Source of the DNA: Hoskinsella mucinilytica
GTDB taxonomy: Bacteria > Bacillota_I > Bacilli_A > Erysipelotrichales > Erysipelotrichaceae
NCBI RefSeq assembly: GCF_045223415.1
Contig: NZ_JBEQZJ010000047.1
Span: 1-27,187, forward strand
Reading direction: 5' to 3'
Length of the DNA: 27,187 nt
Numbering within the stretch: position 1 is the stretch's first letter; every line of letters starts with the position of its first letter. Position numbers and translations under genes: made by a program. A model generated the notes under the pieces. It was not told where the DNA came from, ran no database searches, and worked only from the letters and a program-made list of their open reading frames with translations. This document shows, in pieces, positions 21,401-27,187 of the stretch.

Positions 21401-22706
21401 ATATGACATCGATTGTCGAGAAACAAAGCTAGGACCTGAAGAAATCACACGTGATATTCCAAATGTCAGCGAAAATGCATGCCGTAATTTGGATAGCCGT
21501 GGTATTATCATGGTCGGTGCAGAAGTAATGGAAGGCGATATTCTGGTTGGTAAGGTAACGCCAAAAGGTCAGAGTGAAATATCTCCTGAAGAGAAACTGT
21601 TATTGGCAATTTTCGGTGAAAAATCACGTGAAGTACGTGATAATTCCTTGAAGGTACCACATGGTGGTGCTGGTATTGTTCATAGCATTCGTATCTTCAA
21701 ACGTAGTGAAGGACATGAGCTTCCACCTGGAGTGAATGAAACCGTAAAAGTATATATCGTTCAGAAACGTAAAATTTCTGAAGGGGATAAAATGGCAGGA
21801 CGTCATGGTAACAAAGGTGTCATCTCTAAGATTCTTCCAGTAGAGGATATGCCATATATGCCTGATGGAACGCCGGTAGATATCATGTTGAATCCATTCG
21901 GTGTGCCATCTCGTATGAACATTGGACAGGTATTAGAGATCCACTTAGGCTATGCAGCTAAAAAATTAGGTGTGAAATTCTCTACTCCAGTATTCGATGG
22001 TATCAATAATACAGAATTAAGTGATATCATGAAAGAAGCAGACATGACCATTGATGGTAAGCAGGTATTGTACGATGGACGTACAGGTGAACCATTTGAT
22101 GAACGTATCGCAGTTGGTGTCATGTATATGATCAAACTTGCCCACATGGTTGACGATAAACTACATGCACGTGCAACCGGACCTTATTCTCTTGTAACTC
22201 AGCAACCATTAGGTGGTAAAGCACAAAACGGTGGACAGAGATTCGGTGAGATGGAGGTTTGGGCATTAGAAGCATATGGTGCCGCACATACACTACAAGA
22301 AATCTTGACCATTAAATCTGATGATATCGTAGGACGTACCAAAACTTACGAAGCAATCATCAAGGGTAAAGATATTCCTGAACCTGGTATTCCTGAATCC
22401 TTCCGTGTATTAACACATGAATTGCAAGCACTTGCTATCGATGTGAAGATGCTAGATGAAGATGGAAATGAAGTTGACATAAGCAAAGATGATGGAAATG
22501 ATGCAGCAGTTGCCGCACCGGTAGCTCCTATCGTAGAAAAAGATGCTGATGAAGAAGACATCAACGATTTAGCAATCGATGATGAAAATGATGAAGTAGA
22601 AGATTTGGAAGCTGATGAAGAAGATCTAGAATTCGTTGATGAGGATTTAGATGAAGAACTATTAGCCGAAGATGAAGATGATGAAGAAAATGTAGAGGAG
22701 GCGTAA
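18495..22706 (+). CDS. rpoB: RNA polymerase subunit beta
   Basis: The beta subunit of RNA polymerase, 1,403 residues from the chosen start; Bacillus has about 1,190. ATG at 18495 lies nine bases after AAAGG; ATG at 18486 directly abuts it and is less likely. Conserved blocks include the rifampicin pocket (SSQLSQFMDQ near 650-660, RRISALGPGGL), the ETPEGPNIGLINNL block, and the C-terminal GGQRFGEMEVWALEA clamp segment. Extra length comes from an insertion of roughly 130 residues in the beta lobe (about residues 385-530) and an 85-residue very acidic tail. Asn668 replaces the His found at E. coli position 526. It is cotranscribed with rpoC, four bases downstream. Confidence 0.98.
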   Translation: MDKKQPYRIVASGKKAERRDYSKVSGHLELPNLVEIQTDSFEWFKNEGIEEVFNEIYPIQNYGGNIKLKFTGYEFCEPKYDAEESMYRECNFAAPLKARMELEITDNTTGEVINKWEDVFLGDFPLMTETGTFIINGAERVIVSQIVRSPGAYFSTGYDEKTGKESFSCELIPSRGTWLEFMTELKKASTGRVLNMSIDRKRKMLSTILFKAIGMSVDLDRSEDPHDTAQIKTFLHAMGRDVIEDIPQDDENREFMDLYLTLYAAFFGKYEEVENTLLADKVKTRQEALLSIYENQRSDEIPTLDGSVTLMNAKFFDPRRYDLTKAGRYKLRKKLNAINRVDGHRLAQDILASDGSVYMPSGTMIHRDERNDLRGELEKGMHVSAFPFNPLFNHPDKVTVSTSNNLGLVGRILANDVELEDETLFEGSVLTAQDVAKIVSAMDKVSVHGGIIAKEVVLTKENVNAVLNYGQRLYALGRLSDANGNDLLNEEDDLFVEGYTPRQRTDALSATALEDIRNRVHNGAVISAWLVGAAVQEIKVFDENNEVVKIMGNDPYANKHTITISDMYALYSYNLNVMEDVGETDDIDMLGNRRIRSVGELIQNQFRIGLSRMERVVKERMSIADIATLTPKKLTNIRPLTAAIKEFFSSSQLSQFMDQQNPLAELTNKRRISALGPGGLTRDRAGFEVRDVHSSHYGRICPIETPEGPNIGLINNLTSYGKINEYGFIQTPYRIVNPDGTVRDEAIYLSADEEADYVIAQANEVIDGRLVNERVVARKAGDTIIAAREEVELADVSPKQIVSVATACVPFLENDDASRALMGANMQRQAVPLLKPHSPYVGTGIEYKIAKDSGVGIVAKEDGVIEYVDAQRIVVAKDDGDRHEYRLRKFQRSNNGTNINQSPIIKKGERIEKGDILADGPSMENGELALGQNVTIAYMTWYGYNYEDAIIMSERLVRDDVYTSIHIEEYDIDCRETKLGPEEITRDIPNVSENACRNLDSRGIIMVGAEVMEGDILVGKVTPKGQSEISPEEKLLLAIFGEKSREVRDNSLKVPHGGAGIVHSIRIFKRSEGHELPPGVNETVKVYIVQKRKISEGDKMAGRHGNKGVISKILPVEDMPYMPDGTPVDIMLNPFGVPSRMNIGQVLEIHLGYAAKKLGVKFSTPVFDGINNTELSDIMKEADMTIDGKQVLYDGRTGEPFDERIAVGVMYMIKLAHMVDDKLHARATGPYSLVTQQPLGGKAQNGGQRFGEMEVWALEAYGAAHTLQEILTIKSDDIVGRTKTYEAIIKGKDIPEPGIPESFRVLTHELQALAIDVKMLDEDGNEVDISKDDGNDAAVAAPVAPIVEKDADEEDINDLAIDDENDEVEDLEADEEDLEFVDEDLDEELLAEDEDDEENVEEA

Positions 22707-22710
22707 GTAG

Positions 22711-25700
22711 ATGAGTGTTAATAATTTTGCCTCAATCCAGGTAAGTCTGGCTTCACCGGATCGTATCCACCAATGGAGTCATGGAGAAGTTAAGAAACCG
22801 GAAACGATCAACTACCGTTCCCAAAAACCGGAACGTGATGGTTTGTTCTGTGAAAGAATTTTCGGCCCTAGTAAGGACTGGGAATGTTACTGTGGTAAAT
22901 ATAAGAAAGTACGCTACAAAGGTGTTGTCTGTGACCGTTGTGGTGTAGAAATCACAAAATCCAGTGTAAGACGTGAGCGTATGGGACACATCGAACTTGC
23001 TGCCCCTGTTGCACATATCTGGTATCTTCGTGGTATTCCTAGCCGTATGGCACTTTTGCTTGATGTTACACCTAAGCAATTGGAAGAAGTTGTGTATTTC
23101 GTATCCTGGATCGTTACTGACCCAAAGGATACGAAATTGGAATACAAGCAGATTTTATCTGAAAAAGAATATCGTGAAAATATGGCGATTTATGGTCCAG
23201 GAAGCTTTACAGCACAAACTGGTGCCGAAGCAGCATTGACATTGTTGAAAGAAGTTGATCTGGAAGCAGAATTCAAAAATATTCAGGCACAATTGGAAAA
23301 TGCTCAGGGTGAAAAACGTAAGAAACTAATCAAACGTTTGGATACTGTACAAGCATTCCGTAATTCTGACAATGATCCTGAATGGATGGTTCTGACTGTA
23401 ATTCCGGTTATCCCACCTGATTTAAGACCAATGCTTCAGCTAGATGGAGGACGTTTTGCGACAAGTGACTTGAATGATTTATATCGTCGTGTCATTACTC
23501 GTAACAATCGTTTGAAAAAGCTGTTAGAATTAGGTACTCCTGCAATTATCGTACAAAACGAAAAACGTATGCTTCAAGAAGCTGTCGATGCTTTGATCGA
23601 TAATGGTCGTAGAAGTAAGCCGATTACAGGAGCAGGTGGTCGTGCGTTGAAATCATTGTCACACTCTTTGAAAGGTAAACAAGGACGTTTCCGTCAGAAC
23701 TTATTAGGTAAACGTGTTGACTTCTCAGGACGTTCCGTTATTGCGGTAGGACCAGACTTGAAAATGTATCAGTGTGGTATCCCAAGAGAAATGGCAATTC
23801 AGTTATTCAAACCATTTGTTATCAATGAAATTGTAAATAGAGAAATTGCAAGCAACCCTAAGACTGCTGAAAAATTGATCGATCGTCAAGATCCACGTAT
23901 TTGGGATATCGTAGAAGATGTAATTGATGGTTATCCTGTATTAATGAACCGTGCACCTACACTACACCGTTTGGGTATTCAGGCATTTAAGCCTAAACTA
24001 GTAGAAGGTCGTGCAATGCGTTTGCATCCACTTGTATGTACGGCATTTAACGCTGACTTTGACGGTGACCAGATGGCAGTCCATGTTCCATTGAGCGAAG
24101 AAGCACGTGCTGAAGCATTGATCATGATGCTTGGTAGCAACAACATCCTTGGACCTAAGGATGGAAAACCAATCGTTACTCCTGGACAGGATATGGTCAT
24201 GGGTAACTTCTATTTGACCATGGAAGAATCTGCAGAAGAGTTTTATAGTGAAGCAGAACGTTACATGGCTGTAGATTGCCCTAAATCAGCTGCTGTTTGG
24301 ACACGTTATGGAGATAATGAAGGTCATGTGTATGGTAGTCTTGATGAAATTATGCTAGCATATCAAACTGATCAAGTACATTTACACTCAAGAATTGCTG
24401 TTCCAGTACGTAATTTAAAGAAAACAAGCTTTACAAAAGAACAAGAAAATATGTACTTATTAACAACCGTTGGTAAGGTTATATTTAATAACATGTTCCC
24501 AGAAGACTTCCCATTCCTGAATGAGGTAAGTGAAGCAAACTTTAAGGCAACTCCTGATAAGTTCTTCGTTCCTATGGGAAGTGATATCAAAGAAGCAATT
24601 AAAAATCTTCCAATTACTTCAGCATTCAAAAAGAAAGATTTAGGAAAGATCATCGGTGAAGTGTTCAAACGCTATTCAACCGAAAAAACAAGCGAGATCC
24701 TTGACCAGATCAAAGATTATGGATTTAAATATTCTACAGTAGCTGGCGTTACTGTATCATTAAGTGATATTGAGGTTGCTCCACACAAAGAAGATCATGT
24801 AGAATACGGTAAAGAAAAAGCCGAAGAATTAAAAACTTTGCGTAAGAAAGGTAAACTTACGATGCAAGAATGGGAACGTCATCTAAACAAGCTTTGGGCT
24901 GATGTCAAAGATGATATTGCTGAAGAGCTATTAGGAAATCTTCCTCGTAAGAACCCAATTAACATGATGGCTCGTTCTGGTGCCCGTGGTAATACTTCTA
25001 ACTTTACTCAGCTAGCAGGTATGCGTGGACTGATGGCAAAACCATCACAATCAAAATCTGCAAAAGGTGAATATGTGCCAAGTATCATAGAGGTTCCTAT
25101 CTATTCATGTTTCCGTGAAGGATTGAATGTGTCAGAATTCTTTATCTCTACTCATGGTGTGCGTAAAGGTCTGACCGATACTGCTTTGAAAACAGCTGAG
25201 TCTGGTTACTTGACTCGTCGTTTGGTCGATGTAGCTCAGGATGTTATCGTAAAACAAGAAGATTGTGGTACAGATAAAGGTTACTGGGTAGAAGCAATCA
25301 TTGATCGAAAAACAAACTCAAACATTGAAAGCTTCTATGACCGTCTAGTTGGACGTTATAGCAAGCAAGAAGTAAGAAATCCACAAACGAATGAATTGAT
25401 CCTTGAATCTGATGAATTCATTACAGAAGCAATTGCACAGAGAATCGTAGATGCAGGTGTAGAAGGTATGTATATCAGAAGTGCCTTTACATGTAAATCT
25501 ATTTACGGTGTATGTAAAAAATGTTATGGTCGTAACATGGCAACCGGTAAAGATGTAGAAGTAGGAGAAGCTGTAGGTATTATGGCGGCTCAGTCTATCG
25601 GTGAGCCAGGTACACAGCTGACCATGCGTACATTCCATACCGGTGGTGTTGCAAGTGCAGATGGTGGAGATATCACTCAGGGTCTTCCTCGTGTCGAAGA

Positions 25701-26586
25701 ACTATTTGAAGCACGTTGTCCAAAAGGTGTTGCTGTTTTAGCACAAATCAGTGGTACCATTACAAGTATAGAACCGTTAGAAAATGGTACTGGTACAGAA
25801 GTGACCATTAGCAATGATAAGGAAAGTATAGCTCATAAAGTATCCTTAATTCAGGCAATCCGTCCATGGATGAAAGTCGGTGCGCAGGTAGAAGCCGGAG
25901 ATAAGGTAACTGAAGGACAGGTAGATCCAAAAGAATTGCTAAAAGTGGCAGGTGTACGTCAAGTACAGAACTATATTTTGAAAGAAGTCAAAAAGGTTTA
26001 TGCCAGCCAGGGTATTGAAATCAGTGATAAACATATCGAAGTTATGATTCGTCAGATGCTTCGTAAGGTTGTTGTCCTTGAAGGAAACGATACTGAACTA
26101 AACCCAGGTGTACAGATTTCCTTAACAGAGATTACGAAGATCAATCGTAAGGTATTATTATCAGGTAAAGTTCCAGCAACCTTTAAGCCTGTACTATTAG
26201 GTATTTCTAAAGCGTCTGTAGAAACTGATTCTTTCTTATCTGCAGCATCTTTCCAGGAAACCACAAAGGTGTTAACAGATGCAGCAATCAAAGGTAAAAA
26301 AGATTTCTTGATTGGTCTGAAAGAAAATGTAATCATTGGTAAATTGATTCCAGCAGGTACTGGATGCAAAGCAGATCGTGAAACAAATAAATTAATCGAA
26401 GAGAGAGCGGAAGAATTAAAAGAAATTCGTGAGGAAAGAAATCATCGTAATGATGATGACGACTTTTTGAGTTATGTTCCTGGTCCTGAAAAATTGACTA
26501 GTGAAGATATTCAAAAAATCATGGAAGATGATTCAGCACTTTCATTAGATGAGGTAGCAGACATTACTATTTTGACAGAAGAGTAG
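22711..26586 (+). CDS. rpoC: RNA polymerase subunit beta'
   Basis: The beta' subunit of RNA polymerase, 1,291 residues. The N-terminal zinc ribbon (CYCGKYKKVRYKGVVCDRCG, about 60-79) and second zinc site (Cys residues around CGTDKG and CKKCYG) are intact. The catalytic NADFDGD motif is at 447-453, with Asp449, Asp451 and Asp453 binding the active-site magnesium. The trigger loop (THGVRKGLTDTALKTAESGY) is conserved. Between the conserved RGLMAKP and IIEVPI segments is an insertion of about ten residues (SQSKSAKGEYVPS) in the F-loop. GAGGAGG lies nine bases before ATG. A long terminator follows the gene; no rpsL-rpsG genes follow in the window. Confidence 0.98.
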   Translation: MSVNNFASIQVSLASPDRIHQWSHGEVKKPETINYRSQKPERDGLFCERIFGPSKDWECYCGKYKKVRYKGVVCDRCGVEITKSSVRRERMGHIELAAPVAHIWYLRGIPSRMALLLDVTPKQLEEVVYFVSWIVTDPKDTKLEYKQILSEKEYRENMAIYGPGSFTAQTGAEAALTLLKEVDLEAEFKNIQAQLENAQGEKRKKLIKRLDTVQAFRNSDNDPEWMVLTVIPVIPPDLRPMLQLDGGRFATSDLNDLYRRVITRNNRLKKLLELGTPAIIVQNEKRMLQEAVDALIDNGRRSKPITGAGGRALKSLSHSLKGKQGRFRQNLLGKRVDFSGRSVIAVGPDLKMYQCGIPREMAIQLFKPFVINEIVNREIASNPKTAEKLIDRQDPRIWDIVEDVIDGYPVLMNRAPTLHRLGIQAFKPKLVEGRAMRLHPLVCTAFNADFDGDQMAVHVPLSEEARAEALIMMLGSNNILGPKDGKPIVTPGQDMVMGNFYLTMEESAEEFYSEAERYMAVDCPKSAAVWTRYGDNEGHVYGSLDEIMLAYQTDQVHLHSRIAVPVRNLKKTSFTKEQENMYLLTTVGKVIFNNMFPEDFPFLNEVSEANFKATPDKFFVPMGSDIKEAIKNLPITSAFKKKDLGKIIGEVFKRYSTEKTSEILDQIKDYGFKYSTVAGVTVSLSDIEVAPHKEDHVEYGKEKAEELKTLRKKGKLTMQEWERHLNKLWADVKDDIAEELLGNLPRKNPINMMARSGARGNTSNFTQLAGMRGLMAKPSQSKSAKGEYVPSIIEVPIYSCFREGLNVSEFFISTHGVRKGLTDTALKTAESGYLTRRLVDVAQDVIVKQEDCGTDKGYWVEAIIDRKTNSNIESFYDRLVGRYSKQEVRNPQTNELILESDEFITEAIAQRIVDAGVEGMYIRSAFTCKSIYGVCKKCYGRNMATGKDVEVGEAVGIMAAQSIGEPGTQLTMRTFHTGGVASADGGDITQGLPRVEELFEARCPKGVAVLAQISGTITSIEPLENGTGTEVTISNDKESIAHKVSLIQAIRPWMKVGAQVEAGDKVTEGQVDPKELLKVAGVRQVQNYILKEVKKVYASQGIEISDKHIEVMIRQMLRKVVVLEGNDTELNPGVQISLTEITKINRKVLLSGKVPATFKPVLLGISKASVETDSFLSAASFQETTKVLTDAAIKGKKDFLIGLKENVIIGKLIPAGTGCKADRETNKLIEERAEELKEIREERNHRNDDDDFLSYVPGPEKLTSEDIQKIMEDDSALSLDEVADITILTEE

Positions 26587-26645
26587 CATGATCTATTTCA
26601 AAGGTTGTATAAACCTTAAGAAATAGGAAAGCTAGATATAAAAAG

Positions 26646-26692
26646 AAAGACTCAAATCGTTCTTATTGTAGAATGGTCTGAGTCTTTTATTT
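26646..26692 (+). terminator. terminator after rpoC
   Basis: AAAGACTCA (26646-26654) pairs with TGAGTCTTT (26679-26687), and the inner ATCGTTCT (26656-26663) pairs with AGAATGGT (26670-26677), separated by one A/C mismatch. The loop is TATTGT. A T-rich stretch follows. It lies 60 bases after the stop codon. Confidence 0.88.
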
Positions 26693-26780
26693 TAGTTAAG
26701 CTGTTTAAATGATGTTTTGATAAGATAAGAACTTATATAATTGTTATAATCGATAATTTAATGAATCAGTAAAATGAAAT

Positions 26781-26819
26781 AAAAAAGGTAAGGATATCTC
26801 ATATAGATACATCCTTACC
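26781..26819 (-). terminator. leftward intrinsic terminator
   Basis: GGTAAGGAT (26787-26795) and ATCCTTACC (26811-26819) form a perfect 9-base stem, with ATCT/AGAT pairing inside. Six A residues at 26781-26786 become the T run only on the minus strand, so this is a terminator for a leftward transcript although no intact leftward gene lies to its right. Confidence 0.75.
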
Positions 26820-26826
26820 CATCTAT

Positions 26827-26934
26827 TCAAGGCACTATAATGATAACCTGTTTTTTAAAAAATGGCAATACTTTTTCTGCAATATTATAATTCTGAAGTG
26901 AAAAAATGGTTTTATTATGAAATATTGTGATTTG
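26827..26934 (-). pseudogene. orphan C-terminal coding remnant
   Basis: A 35-codon open stretch on the minus strand ends with TGA at 26827-26829, eight bases before the leftward terminator. Its predicted residues look protein-like (FSLQNYNIAEKVLPFF, then a run of hydrophobic residues and a final Pro). It has no ATG, GTG or usable TTG start and is preceded in frame by a stop. The other two frames upstream are also closed. A gene end plus its terminator is the best reading, the rest of the gene having been lost or scrambled. I recognise no family, and chance is possible in such A+T-rich DNA. Confidence 0.35.
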
Positions 26935-27169
26935 TTAGGTAATTAAAAGTAAGAATAATCAAAAAAATATGAAATACCAAGTTGAAATAAGCAGATTTTT
27001 TAGATTTTATTTACTAAGGTTATAAAGTTTTGTTGGATAAAGTGGTTCATTATAATTAACATAATAAAGCATTGATAAATATCAGATGAAATAGTGAATT
27101 GAAAAATTAATAGGCGATGACTAATTATAAATTAAAGATGAAAAAAACAAAGAAATTTTTAAAAAGATG

Positions 27170-27175
27170 TTGACA
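27170..27175 (+). promoter_or_regulatory. possible -35 element cut by the window edge
   Basis: A perfect TTGACA twelve bases before the end of the window. A -10 element at normal spacing would fall just outside, so the promoter cannot be verified. Confidence 0.3.
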
Positions 27176-27187
27176 AGACTTTATATA

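Larger units (their letters stand above)
26693..27187. other. A+T-rich gap without an intact gene
   Basis: No intact gene is seen on either strand. The gap holds an extended -10-like sequence (TGT-TATAAT, 26742-26750, plus strand), a leftward terminator, an orphan open frame ending next to it, and a -35-like TTGACA at the right edge. Long stretches are close to pure A+T. Confidence 0.6.

Noticed and set aside
26742..26750. Extended -10 sequence TGT-TATAAT after rpoC as a promoter for a small RNA
   Set aside because: No -35, no gene or terminator in the plus direction downstream; in near-pure A+T DNA the match is weak evidence.
1..27187. CRISPR arrays, tRNA or rRNA genes, transposases, phage genes, defence islands
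   Set aside because: Looked for on both strands; no repeats, cloverleaf patterns or characteristic proteins were found.

Overview
The window is low-GC Firmicutes chromosome. It has A+T-rich DNA, AGGAGG ribosome binding sites, sigma-A promoters that are often of the extended -10 type, and U-tailed intrinsic terminators. Several protein details resemble Mollicutes relatives more than Bacillus: an L11 whose proline loop is four residues shorter, an RpoB of about 1,400 residues with a large lobe insertion, and Asn at the rifampicin position equivalent to E. coli 526. I infer a member of the Erysipelotrichia; no rRNA is present to confirm it.

Layout. 1-552: divergent control region holding a probable 45-residue membrane peptide gene (minus) and inverted repeats in front of an amino acid permease. 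553-4035: permease, then an M18 aminopeptidase coupled to an unknown membrane protein. 4041-5365: bidirectional terminator, then a leftward MarR regulator plus TauE-type transporter pair with a clear promoter and palindromic operator. 5448-8290: an ung-folC-PfkB sugar kinase operon with overlapping genes. 8294-9038: a folate ECF transporter S subunit (folT) behind a tetrahydrofolate riboswitch. 9067-10425: class I fructose-bisphosphate aldolase and a 106-residue unknown gene, both leftward. 10486-13310: a P-type ATPase under a yybP-ykoY manganese riboswitch with a terminator platform. 13357-15250: galE and a LicC-like nucleotidyltransferase, suggesting surface glycan synthesis. 15302-26692: the ribosomal protein/RNA polymerase cluster rplK-rplA, rplJ-rplL, an RsmC-like methyltransferase, rpoB and rpoC, with an L1-operator-like leader and an L10 leader. 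26693-27187: an A+T-rich gap with a leftward terminator preceded by a short orphan open frame that looks like the eroded end of a lost gene.

How it works together. Folate is handled from two sides: FolC polyglutamylates and retains it, and riboswitch-controlled FolT imports it. The metal-exporting ATPase is controlled by its own RNA leader. The ribosomal genes are set up for feedback by L1 and L10. Most of the window is housekeeping and I see no phage, insertion sequence, CRISPR array or defence system. The best leads are the RNA leaders, the lineage-specific changes in L11, RpoB and RpoC, and the small unexplained elements at both ends.
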